Source: Saussurea involucrata (taxonomy: Eukaryota; Streptophyta; Magnoliopsida; Asterales; Asteraceae). From it: a stretch of 64,000 bases of DNA. Below, in pieces: positions 23,221 through 34,182 of the stretch; position 1 is the first letter of the stretch, and each line of letters opens with the position of its first letter. The position numbers and the translations under genes were made by a program. Where the stretch lies: positions 163,370,983 to 163,434,982 of the forward strand of contig CM066319.1 in assembly GCA_033807775.1 (NCBI GenBank), given 5' to 3'. A model generated the notes under the pieces. It did no database searches, had not been told where the DNA came from, and saw nothing but the letters and a program-made list of their open reading frames with translations.

Positions 23221-23321
23221 CTAGTGTTCGGCACCGTGTCTTGCACGGTGACAATAATTTCTAAAAAATATTGAAGTTAAATGGGTTGATGATCACATAT
23301 CAATATTTATATATATAGAGA
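23221..23321 (-). mobile_element. Helitron terminus pair, about 101 bp (copy 1)
   Basis: On the minus strand there is a hairpin CACCGTG-CAAGA-CACGGTG followed by CCGAACACTAG, with a flanking T. The other edge reads TCTCTATATATATAAATATTG after an A. Both ends fit Helitron rules, but the unit is very short, so this may be a severely deleted copy or a 3' end next to an unrelated TC end. Confidence 0.45.
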
Positions 23322-23726
23322 TGTCCATTCTTTTGCTAACCAACCCATTGGTACTAACCGTGTTAACCGATCACAATCATAGATTATTAAGATCAACGGT
23401 TATAATTAAATCAAATATTATAATATTATTTAAAATTAAAAAAGAGAAGGTTGACATTTGTGCATAAGTGCAGAGGGGCATTTTTGTCCAAAACAACAAA
23501 CATTAAAAATGGAATCACCTACATATCAGGCAACTATTCAGTTACCGATTTAGATGCAATGACACGCATCTTCAAGAAAATCAACAACATCACCAAATCA
23601 GATCTTCTATCACGAAATTTTCGAAGAAAATCAAGGGGATAATTGAAACTAACAAGCAATTGACATCCCACCTATTTCATAGGAAATGAAGTTAAGTAAT
23701 TTATTGACTGTTAAATAATTGTAAGA
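23322..23726. other. Unassigned spacer between two Helitron-like termini
   Basis: A 63-codon + strand frame (23451-23642) has no recognisable motif. The last 30 bp repeat the 23188-23220 sequence. Confidence 0.4.
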
Positions 23727-23827
23727 CTAGTGTTCGGTATCGTGTCTTGTGCGGTGACGATAATTTCTAAAAAACATTGAAGTTAAATAGGTTGATGATC
23801 ACATATTAGATATTAAACTAATATAGA
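23727..23827 (-). mobile_element. Helitron terminus pair, about 101 bp (copy 2)
   Basis: Same family as 23221-23321, including about 30 bp of identical flank upstream (TTATTGACTGTTAAATAATTG). This shows that the unit plus flank was duplicated locally rather than inserted twice. The far edge reads TCTATATTAG on the minus strand. Confidence 0.45.
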
Positions 23828-23904
23828 TATTACATTTGATATGAAACTCTCAGTTGTTTATTTTGTTATATATATATATATATATATATATAAATATATG
23901 TATA

Positions 23905-24586
23905 TGTAACAACCCAAACAAAATAAAAGGCATCACATAGCATTGAATAATAATCAACCCAAAATGGGTTCAAAAATTTTCTCAAGTACAACTGTCTCAA
24001 AACTAGGTTGGCGGAAACAACCTATACACAACTGAGAATATAACTGAAAGTCTAAAAATAACTACGAATAACTATCGGCTAACAGCTTCCACGCCTTAGC
24101 TCTTCTCCTTACCCTTACCCGAGCTCCCTACTAATGACTTCCCTGAAAAGGCTTAGTGTTGGGAAAACGAGGGTTAGACCATGAGGTCTAGTGAGCTCCC
24201 TCAAGTGGCAACAAATAACAAACATTTAAAACAGTTCATAACAAGTATAAACAACGACTTTAAACAAAGATTTCATGTAACAATCACACGTGCAAATGGC
24301 ACACTGAAGTCACTCGGAAGTGACAACGTGTCAGTCTCACACTGCCTTGCTGGGTCACTCCCCCATGGCATAAATGGAACACACCCCATGGTATGAGCAC
24401 TGGCGGGCCACACCCCCTGACTTAGCCAATTCCCAGCTATCAATAATGTATGCATACACTTTAATCTGACTTTCCAAACATTCATCACATAACATAAATA
24501 AACCATTTCATATTACTTCCTTACTTCTGAAATCACGTTAAAACACGTATTTAGTTAGAAAAACTCACCTGTTGCGTTGGATCGGG
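23905..24586 (-). repeat. Truncated LTR A (R-U5 part) of the Gypsy dimer
   Basis: It starts TGTAACAACCC and runs collinearly with LTR C from 29623 to 30309, then passes directly into gag at ATCGGG/CGTATT. The U3 part present in LTR C (30310-31218) is absent. Confidence 0.88.
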
Positions 24587-27150
24587 CGTATTCACCTCTT
24601 CCTCTGTCGACATGTGGAAAGCCCTCGCCTTCGCGCGAGTAGGCTCCACATTTCTATCTTCGTCTCTTCCACCACTATTACCGCTATAGCCCCCCAGCAA
24701 ATCCCCTATTTAACTACGGACAGTCCATCTTGACATGGTCTAGATAACCACACTGATAACATGATCTCGAACTACGGCAATCTCGTGCCATGTGTCCCGT
24801 TTTTCCACACTTGAAACACCCATCCTTATCCGCCAAACATTCCCCTTTATGCATCCGATTACACTTTCCACACGGTTTCTTTTCTACTCTAGGTCCCACC
24901 TGTATCTCGAGTCTAGGAGCACTCAGCCTCTTAACATCACGATTTGGCTCTTCCCACTTCCGTTTATCCCCGACTCTCTCTGACATCTGCATGTTCTTCT
25001 CTTTTTCCGTGAGTTCCGCAGTATCTACCGCGGCTTGGAAAGTAACAGGATCCTTTACCTGAACCAACTCCCTCACAATGCTCTTCAATCCCCAGATGTA
25101 CCTCTCTATACGCCTCTCCTCCGTAGGTACATACAGTTCGGCAAATCGAGCTTTCTCTATAAACTTTTACGTATACTCTTGTATTGACATTGTCCCTTGT
25201 TCCAACCCCAGAAATTCTTCCTCAAGCTTCTTAACGGCCGCCACTGGGAAAAACTGAGCTCTGAACCTCTTAGTGAACAACTCCCAGGTAGTTATGTTGG
25301 GTCATCAAGATTTGAAGATGACCTCATGAGCTCCTTTTATACTTTGAAAAACATTTTATACTTAGAGAAATTTTGGATGCATGGTTCTTTGTAATGGCTT
25401 GTACAAGATATCAAATGTTTGGTGAAGTCAAAGATCAACCAAAGTCAAGATTAAAGATTCTCTCATTGTGGAAGTGAAAGATCTTTTCTCAAACATACAA
25501 GTCATTGTTCACCGAAATTGTTCTCACAATTTCGGTGGTATTTCCACCGAAACTTCTCTCTATTTCGGCCTAGTCTCAAAGAAGCTTTTCCCAAAGATGA
25601 TGTCATATATCTCAAAGATGATGTCACATATCTCAAAGATGTGTCACATATCCCAAATGACATTTCGGTGGGACCTCAAAGAAGCTTCAAAGATGTTTTC
25701 TCCAAAGATGTGTCACATATCTCAAGTTTCCATCGGTGGTGCTTTTCTTGAAAGAAAATCTGAGAAGCAAAAGGAGACAAAAGTGAGAGACATAATAAGA
25801 CAAAATGAGAAGCAAATTCATTTTGTCTTGGAAGAAATCTTACAACCTTTCTTCGGTGGTGCATTTGTTGAAAGGGATTTTGAGAAGCAAAAGAAGACAA
25901 AACTGAGAGACATAAGAAGACAAATTGAGAAGATATTTTCTACATGGATAAAGTGACCTTCTGTCTTATTATCCATTTTCAGCTAAGGTCCCTGTTATCT
26001 GCTCAAGCTACTCTGTCTGCACCTAGTAAAAGGTGACAAGGACTTCACAACTTTCCAGAAGTCAACATCCTCAGCAAGTGTGAAGATGACAAGTGTCTCA
26101 AGCATTCAATGCTTGCACACTCCTTGTCACTATAAAAGGAAGAGCTCTCCATACTGAAATACACACATCTTGAGAGACTTTGAAGATTACTGTGAGCTCT
26201 TGATATTCTACGCAAACTGGAAGAATTCTCTAAGTGCAAGAATTTCCAGTTTGCTTGAAAAACTTTATAGCTTTGTTCTAAGTGTTCTTAGTTATTTTGT
26301 TGTATACTTTGTGTAAGATTGTTAGAATAGTTTATCTGTTCTTTTCCGCAACAGTCTTAAGTTTTCTATGTGTAATTCTTGTTGAAAGATTTTCAATAAA
26401 AGAATTAAAATTGTGAAAATTTTGAGTATTGTATTCAACCCCCCCCCCCCCCCCCCCCCTTCTACAATACTTGTTATAGCCATCTGGGACTAACAAGTTA
26501 TCTTTGCTATCTCTGAACCCTTACCACCAGTCTCGACATCCCACCGAAAGATGGCATCTGCCTTCAGTATAGACATGGCAAACAACACCTTGTCTTCCTC
26601 AGCACACTTACTTGTGTCGAAAGCTAGTTCCATCTCTCGAATCCATCTCAGAGCCAAGACTGGATTGCACCCCCCGCTGAAAGATGGAGGTTTGCACGAC
26701 GCAAAAGTCTTAAAAGTACATCCTTTCGTTGTCTTCGGTTCACTAGCCACAAACGGAGTCGACAACGAATGTTCTCCCACCACAGTCGGAGGTAGGCTAG
26801 ACGCCTCGGTCTTCGTCTCGTTCCCACACTCTTAGCCCGACGGGTGGTCGGAATCTTTTTTCCTCCTCGAGTTGCCACGTCAGCCCCCACTGCCTGGGAG
26901 GCGGCTTGCAGCGGTGGTCTTCCCCATCCTCTTCCTCGGCCTCCGCCCCTTCCACAGGTGGCCGCCCGCCTCGGAGGATTCACCGGTTCCTCCTCCAGGA
27001 TTTCCTCCACGCGAATCTTCCTCGCTACCGAAATCGTACCCACTACCAGCACGGATCTACCCCTCAAGGTTCTTTCAGACATTCTTGATTACTGTAACAT
27101 GCCAAAAATAAATAACTTAAGACTACAACTCCAGAGTAATAAGGCAAATT
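24587..27150 (-). pseudogene. Tekay-type gag (second copy), split by a solo LTR
   Basis: Gag in element sense: basic Gly/Arg-rich N-terminus (ATCGRGGGRGRGWGRP, about 26960), capsid (PVLALRWIREMELAFDTSKC...), then the interruption at 25295-26495, then DPVTFQAAVDTAELTEKEKN and a nucleocapsid with CGKCNRMHKGEC and the CCHC knuckle CFKCGKTGHMARDC (about 24800), followed by a second CYQCGYLDHVKMDC knuckle. The frame shifts between the N-terminal part and the capsid near 26770, and a stop ends the frame at 24714. The last residues before the LTR junction read EEEVNTPD. It is about 83 codons longer into the zinc-knuckle region than the other copy but no longer codes for a whole protein. Confidence 0.85.
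25295..26495 (+). mobile_element. Copia (SIRE-like) solo LTR with poly-C tract
   Basis: TGTTGGGTCATC ... GGGACTAACA, 1201 bp, with perfect TSD AGTTA at 25290-25294 and 26496-26500, inserted into gag. Promoter-like TATAAAAGGA is at 26131-26140 and an AATAAA signal near 26393. A run of 21 C (26439-26459) follows GTATTCAA, as in the SIRE-type LTR at 59191-60163. Short frames inside it (such as 25468-25956) are LTR sequence. Confidence 0.88.
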
Positions 27151-27351
27151 AAGCACATACATGTACCTGTAAATTCGCAATTACACTGGACAGGTGTAAC
27201 CCCAAATCTACCTTACATGATTGTCATCGCTACCCTATTAGTCTCATCCCTATTATAGTGCTCTCCTAACGCTTTCATGATTCTCAGTTGTGATTTCTAC
27301 TCCCATAGTTTAAGTCTAGGCCCGTTCGGTCACCTAAATCCCTTAAATTAT

Positions 27352-27364
27352 GGCTCGGATACCA
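27352..27364 (-). other. Internal PBS (tRNA-iMet type) of the Gypsy dimer
   Basis: On the minus strand TGGTATCCGAGCC, one base changed from the standard form, lies just inside truncated LTR B. It shows that the middle LTR is followed by a complete second leader. Confidence 0.8.
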
Positions 27365-27366
27365 AT

Positions 27367-28053
27367 TGTAACAACCCAAACAAAATAAAAAGCAACACAT
27401 AGCATTGAATAATAATCAACCCAAAAGGGGTCCCAAAATTTTCTCAAGTAGAACTGTCTCAAAACTAGGTTGGCGGAAACAACCTATACACAACTGAGAA
27501 TATAATCGAAGTCTAAAAATAACTACGAATAACTATCGACTAACAGCTTCCACGCCTTAGCTCTTCTCCTTACCCTTACCCGAGCTCTCTACTAATGACT
27601 TCCCTGAAAAGGCTTTGTGTTGGAAAAACGAGGGTTAGACCATGAGGTCTAGTGAGCTCCCTCAAGTGGCAACAATTTCATTAACAAACATTTAAAACAG
27701 TTCATAACAAGTATAAACAACGACTTTAAACAAAGCTTTCATGTAACAATCACACGTGCAAACGGCACACTGAAGTCACTCGGAAGTGACAACGTGTTAG
27801 TCTCACACTGCCTTGCTGGGTCATTCCTCCCATGGAATCAACGGAACACACCCCATGGTATGAGCACTGGCGGGCCACACCCCCCGACTTAGCCAATTCC
27901 CAGCTATCAATAATGTATGCATACACTTTAATCTGACTTTCCAAACATTCATCCCATAACATAAATAAACCATTTCATTTTACTTCCTTACTTCTGAAAT
28001 CACGTTAAAACACGTATTTAGTTAGAAAAACTCACATGTTGCGTTGGATCGGG
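27367..28053 (-). repeat. Truncated LTR B (middle) of the Gypsy dimer
   Basis: TGTAACAACCC start, 687 bp, collinear with LTR A and with the first 687 bp of LTR C. It ends at the same GGATCGGG/CGTATT junction with gag as LTR A. Confidence 0.88.
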
Positions 28054-29345
28054 CGTATTCACCTCTTCCTCAGCCGAGATGTGGAAAGCCCCTGCCTTCG
28101 CGCGAGTAGGCTCCACCTTTCTATCTCCATCTCTTCCACCACTATTACCGCTATAGCCCCCAGCAAATCCCCTCTTTAACTGCGGACAGTCCATCTTGAC
28201 ATGGTGTAGCGAACCATACTGATAACATGATCTCTAACTACTACAATATCGTGCCATGTGTCCCGTCTTTCCACACTTGAAACACCCATCCTTATCCGCC
28301 AAACATTCCCCTTTATGCATCCGGTTACACTTTCCACACGGTTTCTCTTCTACTCTAGGTCTCACCTGTAGCTCGGGTCTAGGAGCACTCGGCCTCTTAA
28401 CATCATGATTTGGCTCTTCCCACTTCCGTTTATCCCCGACTCTCTTTGACATCTTCCTGTTCTTCTCTTTTTTCGTGAGTTCCGCAGTATCTACCGCGGC
28501 TTGGAAAGTAACGGGATCCGTTATCTGAACCAACTCCCTCACACTGCTCTTCAATCCCCAGATGTACCTCTCTATGTGCCTCTCCTCAGTAGGTACATAC
28601 AGTTCGGCATATCGATCTTTATCAATAAACTTTGACGTATGCTCTTGTACTGACATTGTCCCTTGTTCCAACCCCAGAAATTCCTCCTCAAGCTTCTTAA
28701 CGGCCGCCAATGGGAAAAACTGAGCTTTGAACCTCTTAGTGAATAACTCCCAGGTAGTTGTCTTTGCTATCTCTGAACCCTTACCACCAGTCTCAACATC
28801 CCACCAAAAGATGGCATATGCCTTCAGCATTGACATGGCAAACACCTTGTCTTCCTCGGTACACTTACTTGTGTCGAAAGCTAGTTGCATCTCTCGAATC
28901 CATCTCAGAGCCAAGACCGGATTGCGTTCCCCGCTGAAAGATGGAGGTTTGCACGACGCAAAAGTCTTAAAAGTACATCCTTTCGTTGTCTTCGGTTCAC
29001 TAGCCACAAACGGAGTCAACAACGAATGATCTCCCACCACAGTCATAGGTAGGCTAGACGCCTCGGTCTTCGTCTCGTTTCCACACTCTTAGCCCGACGG
29101 GTGGTCGGAATCTTTTTCCCTCCTCGAGTTGCCACGCCAGCCCCCACTGCCTGGGAGGCGGCTCGCAGCAGTGGTCTTCCTCGTCCTCTTCCTCGGCCTC
29201 CGCCCCTTCCGTGGGTGGCCGCCCACCTCGGAGGATTCACCGGTTCCTCCTCCGGAATTTCCTCTACGCGAATCTTCCTCGCTACCGGAATCGTACCCAC
29301 TACCGGCACGGATCTACTCCTCAAGGTTCTTCAGACATTCTTGAT
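28054..29345 (-). pseudogene. Tekay-type gag (first copy)
   Basis: N-terminal basic segment at 29324-29043 (GRGGGRGRGRGRP), capsid at 29046-28500 (ALRWIREMQLAFDTSKC, TWELFTKRFKAQFFPLAAVKKLEEEFLGLEQGTMSVQEH, RYIWGLKSSVREL), and nucleocapsid with CGKCNRMHKGEC and CFKCGKTGHMARYC at about 28270-28350. A TAG at 28234 cuts the frame after the first CCHC box. The frame shift between N-terminal part and capsid is in the same place as in the second copy, so it predates the duplication. Gag would package the RNA into virus-like particles; this copy is broken. Confidence 0.88.
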
Positions 29346-29609
29346 TACTGTAACATGCCAAAAATAAATAACTTAAGACTACAGCTCCAGAGTAATAAGG
29401 CAAATTAAGCACATACATGTACCAGTAAATTAGCAATTACACTGGACAGGTGTAACCCCAAATCTACCTTACCTGACTGTCCTCACTACCCTATTAGTCT
29501 CATCCATATTATAGTGCTCTCCTAACGCTTTCCTGATTCTCAGTTTTGATTTCTACTCCCGTAGTTTAAGTCTAGGCCCGTTCGGTCACCTAAATCCCTT
29601 AAACTATGA

Positions 29610-29620
29610 CTCTGATACCA
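29610..29620 (-). other. Primer-binding site next to LTR C
   Basis: On the minus strand TGGTATCAGAG, complementary to initiator Met tRNA, at the expected place two bases inside the LTR. Confidence 0.85.
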
Positions 29621-29622
29621 AT

Positions 29623-31215
29623 TGTAAAAACCCAAACAAAATAAAAAGCATCACATAGCATTGAATAATAATCAACCCAAAAGAAGTCCCAAAATTTTCT
29701 CACGTAGAACTGTCTCAAAACTAGGTTGGCGGAAACAACCTATACACAACTGAGAATATAACTGAAATTCTAAAAATAATTACGAATAACTATCGGCTAA
29801 CAGCTTCCACGCCTTAGCTCTTCTATTTGCCCTTACCCGAGCTCCCTACTAACGACTTCCCTGAAAAGGTTCAGTGTTGGAAAAGCGAGGATTAAACCAT
29901 GAGGTCTAGTGTGCTCCCTCAAATGGCAATAGTTTCATTAACAAACATTTAAAATAGTTCATAACAAGTATAAACAACGACTTTAAACAAAGCTTTCATG
30001 TAACAATCACATGTGCAAATGGCACACTGAAGTCACTTGAAAGTGACAACGTGTCTATCTCACACTGCCTTGTTGGGTCACTCCTCCCATGGCATAAACG
30101 GGACACACCCCCCGGTATGAGCACTGGCGGGCCACACCCCCGACTTAGCCAATTCACAACTGTCAATAATGTATGCATACACTTTAATCTGACTTTCCAA
30201 ACATTCATCACATAACATAAATAAACCATTTCATATTACTTCCTTACTTCTGAAATCACGTTAAAACATGTATTTAGTTAGGAAAACTCACCTGTTGCGT
30301 TGGATCGGGTCTTTCTATCACTCTTGACCTCCAAAGGAAATACCTGAGTAAAGGAATGGGAAACATAAGCTAAGCGGATACCAACCTACCCGGACATCAC
30401 TTTCGGACACTACACTGTCTGGATCCTACTTACCGGACTGCCCTATCCGGACAATCACACTTTCCGGACAATTACGCTTTCCGGACAATTACGCTTTCCG
30501 GAGAACTATGCTTTCCGGACAACTATGCTTTCCGGACAACTCTTCCGGAAACTCTATCCGGAAACCCCAAAATCCGGATATACTATCCGGGAATGCCCGG
30601 AAACCCTAAAATCCGAATATACTATCCGGGAATGCCCGGAAACAGCTACCCAGGAACTTCTACCCGGATTCCCAAACTATCCGAACTTATGTTGTCCGGA
30701 AACCTCTGCTAACCGGGAACTTACTTGGAAACCTCTAATCTGGTGCGATTTTGGAAACGGACAGGTCTCAAGTTCTAATTCCTTGGACCCAAGATTTCCA
30801 ATGATTTTAGGACAACGAGATAGCCAATGGAAAACACACCAACAGACAATATTGATTTCAAAAAGAATAAACCCCTTAATCTCAAACCCCAAATCCTTTG
30901 GTTTATTTCTTCCATTCAAGAGCTACCATTCCCAACTATCTATCTACTGCCCAAAATCAAAACTCTATCAATAATCAGAGTAATAACATGGAAACATTAG
31001 AGATTACCTGAAATTGATTAGTGAAGAATCTCTTCCTTCTCAGAAATCGCCAATGCAAGTTCCTCCTCCTTCTCTGCTCTAGCCGCACCAAGTGAGAAAT
31101 GGTGAATTCTATGGTTTTGTGCCCAAAACAAGGTTTTGATACCTTCTCCCAAATTTACACATCAGCCCCCAAAGTCTTAGCCTCTTAACATTTTCTCATT
31201 AGAACCCCGGACATT

Positions 31216-31218
<3 letters not shown>
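29623..31218 (-). repeat. Full-length LTR C (5' LTR) of the Gypsy dimer
   Basis: TGTAAAAACCC ... CCCGGACATTACA, 1596 bp. The U3 part (about 30400-30720) holds about six copies of a roughly 20-bp unit with TTTCCGGACAAYTAYGC and two copies of a 40-odd-bp unit with AAATCCGGATATACTATCCGG. It is the only LTR of this element that keeps U3, and so the only one likely to have a promoter. Confidence 0.88.
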
Positions 31219-31249
<31 letters not shown>

Positions 31250-32099
31250 TTTTACTCGTCAAATTTTGTAATTGTCTTAAAATGATAAAAGAAACTTGGG
31301 AGACTATTGATTATAATATAGATTGTTTTGCCATAACTTGTAATATATTAAATTATAGATTATTCCATAAAATATATTGATTCACCATGCAAATAGGGTG
31401 TTGTTACCTAGTTTTGTATAATTGCGAGACATTTGGATAATTTGCTTACTTCTGTTGTAACGTACTTGTTTGCAACTTTAGCCAAAAACCTTCCTCGAAA
31501 TCCTTCATTCCCAAACCTACGGTTGCACGAAGAGTCACAGTAGTTGTTATCAGTATTGTGACCACTTTGACTTTGCAAGTCCAATTGAATTGTTATTTTT
31601 CTTATTTCACATGTTTGAAATATTTCGATCTACTTGAGACTGATTTGTAAAAACTCTTAAAAAGAGGTTTTAATCATTCCATATAAAATGCGAGGTATTA
31701 TATCGGATTATAATATCATTTTTATATATAGTTTGATTTCATTTTAAATTGAAAAATGAAACCAGAAGAATTTATATATCAATGATTGTAGTAAGTTATT
31801 CTTTCTATTTTAATATGTTTGCTTGTTCTAATTTAATCTTTTTATATTGCTTCTATCATCTTCTATTTTAATAAGTTTCATTTTTTTATTTATAATTATA
31901 ATTATATATATTAATTCTAGAATTATTTTTTTCTATGTATTGATTTTAGTTAATGATATTAAATGTAATAATCATTCTATTTATTAAAGGAGGGCTGATA
32001 ATAATTATTTAATTATATATTAATTGTAATTAGTGACATTAAATATAGTAAATGTTTTATTTGTTAATGGGTGGTTAATAATAAGTATTTAATTATAAA
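31219..32099. other. AT-rich intergenic DNA with (TA)n
   Basis: It starts with a TA repeat (31219-31246), into which the Gypsy dimer inserted. The rest is AT-rich with no gene boundary. A short minus-strand frame around 31450-31570 has a Gly/Arg/Asn-rich translation but no supporting context. Confidence 0.45.
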
Positions 32100-33046
32100 C
32101 TAGGTTCGAATCGTGTATTACATGAGGTAAATTAAAAAAAATTAAATCATGTCAGAAAACTTATCAACTATAATGAAAGATTAATTTAAAGTGAACTGAC
32201 AAGAAGCATAACAATTTGACTTTGAAAATATCATTAACTAACCATCTGTTGATAACTGATATTATGTAGTTCAATTAAAATTAGAGGAAATAATATAATC
32301 ATGATTAAGAAAGTATAAATAATTAAATATACTATACTAAAATATTTGCATATTTATATTTTTGAAAAATGTTCGAACTCATAATCTAAAAGTCAGTTGA
32401 TAAGTGATATTTTTTTTCCATGTAATTAAATCTCTTATGATAATTCTAAGGGTGTTTCGTTGACAGAATGGAATTTGATAGAATTGTAATTCGTTGAAAG
32501 AATTCGACTTTAAAGTAAAAATTGATATGAAATTGCAAAAAGAAAATCACGACAATTTAGTGATTATTTGTATCAAATCCCATTCTAATTTCAACAAATC
32601 TCATACTAATCACGACACATTAATTCGTATATATTTATGATATTTAATAATATAATTAAATCCAAAAAGATTCAATATTGGGCTCATTTCGAAGGTATTG
32701 ACGAAACGATTACAATGGTATAATTTGTAAAAAATATAAATATTTTTTTAATGCATTTTAGTTCATATACATTATTTATGTTAATATGATAAGAGTCTAA
32801 AATGAAAAATAAAAAAGTAAGGGATTAAAATTAAACTACATACCTAATTATAAGGGTAGTAAATGTAACGTATAAATTTAAAAATTTGAATTAAGGAGAG
32901 ACTTAAGGAGAAGTGAACTTGGGTGTGCTAATTGAACTTATAATGTAAACTGCGTCTAGATACATGTTTAGGCAGAAAATTACTAAAGTCGGCTCACAAG
33001 AAAACGACACGTGTCATGTTAGTTACTTATTTATTATATGTATAGA
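32100..33046 (-). mobile_element. Helitron, sister copy of 20551-21799
   Basis: Same termini: minus-strand start TCTATACATATAATAAATAAG and end hairpin with GAACCTAG, flanked by A (32099) and T (33047). It lacks the nested MITE of the first copy. No coding capacity. Confidence 0.8.
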
Positions 33047-33266
33047 TTAATTCTGAATTTTATATATATATATATATATATGAACATATATACATTTTAT
33101 ATTAAGTATGTAAATAAAAATATACATATATTTATCATAATTATAATTTATATAAATGAGTTTATAATTATTTTGATTATTATATATATATATACATTCA
33201 ATAATTTTGATGTAAATAAAAAATAGAGTCATGTCAAATAAAAGAATTAAAAAACATTGGGTGTAA
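33047..33266. other. (TA)n and AT-rich spacer
   Basis: TA runs at about 33061-33080 and 33181-33194. No gene; the overlapping short ORFs are low-complexity. Confidence 0.5.
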
Positions 33267-33845
33267 GACCATCCACACACCTGCAAGACCTTATTCCTTT
33301 TACAAGTGTCACATCAGCTTTGCAATAACACCTTCCACACACATTCAAGACCAAAAATAATAAATTATAATATAAATAATTATAATATAAATAATATCGA
33401 TAATTATAATATAAATAATATAGATAATTATAATATAACTAATAATATAATTATAAAATATAGATAACTAAAATTTTACTTTTGTTTTCTTTTATTATAT
33501 TTTGTGTAAATATAATTTAGCAGTTTAAATAAAAAAACATTGTATAAAATATCACCTTTTTAAATAAAGCGTGGGTAAGAAATTTTAATAAAAATATTAA
33601 AAAAATAATGTTCAAATAAACTAATAAATGAATTAAATTTAATAAACATATAAATAATATTTAGATTTAATGTTTAAACAAACAAACAAACTAATTAAAA
33701 TTAAAAATGTGTTTGTTTAATATATTTAATGTGTTGAAAGGCCTTGCAAGTTTAGCAAGATGAGGGTGGTCTTGCAAGACCTTGCAAGACACATGGCATG
33801 CCATGTAATCTTGCAAGGGCTCTTGCAAGATGTGTGTGGATGCTC
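33267..33845. mobile_element. Harbinger-type MITE with TTGCAAG repeats
   Basis: GACCATCCACACACC at the left and TGTGTGTGGATGCTC at the right are inverted partners, flanked by TAA at 33264-33266 and 33846-33848. CTTGCAAG words recur near both ends. The interior is AT-rich. Confidence 0.8.
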
Positions 33846-33848
33846 TAA

Positions 33849-34143
33849 CCAACAACAATGAATAGTCTAATTAATTAATGTTTTGATAATAGTTACATCA
33901 ATAAAAAAAGGAAAAATTTGAGAACAAAGAAAATTAGATTGATATGCTTAAAATTTTGATAAAGTATAAAAACATAAAAGACAGAGATGATGATCGACAT
34001 TTAGCGTACTTGAACCGGACAACTTTTTCTCGAACTCCAACATATATTTTTTCTCGCAACCTATAAAGACAACAAAAATAAAAAAACAAATCAAAATTCT
34101 CACAAAATTGTAAAGCCTCAATGGATCCATACTCCAATAACTT

Positions 34144-34182
<39 letters not shown>

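Larger units (their letters stand above)
23905..31218 (-). mobile_element. Tandem gag-LTR dimer of a Tekay-like Gypsy element
   Basis: In element sense (minus) the order is full LTR (31218-29623), PBS, leader, gag, truncated LTR (28053-27367), PBS, leader, gag, truncated LTR (24586-23905). Flanks are GTATA and ATATA in a TA-rich target, compatible with one insertion. There is no protease, RT, RNase H or integrase. Both truncated LTRs begin at the same gag-to-LTR junction and lack the U3 part. The second gag is split by a Copia solo LTR. Gag-only relatives (TR-GAG elements) are known in plants; the head-to-tail dimer with a shared junction is unusual. Confidence 0.85.

Noticed and set aside
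24790..25062. Frames antisense to gag (also 26551-27152 and 28727-29408)
   Set aside because: Mirror images of the gag coding strand, with no recognisable domain.
30440..30640. Regularly spaced near-identical 20-bp units, CRISPR-like at first sight
   Set aside because: There are no unique spacers of constant length. It is a minisatellite inside a plant LTR.
31450..31570. Minus-strand Gly/Arg/Asn-rich reading resembling a gag tail
   Set aside because: Too short and without flanking motifs or LTR structure.
33038..33286. Ile/Tyr-rich short ORFs
   Set aside because: Translations of TA microsatellites.
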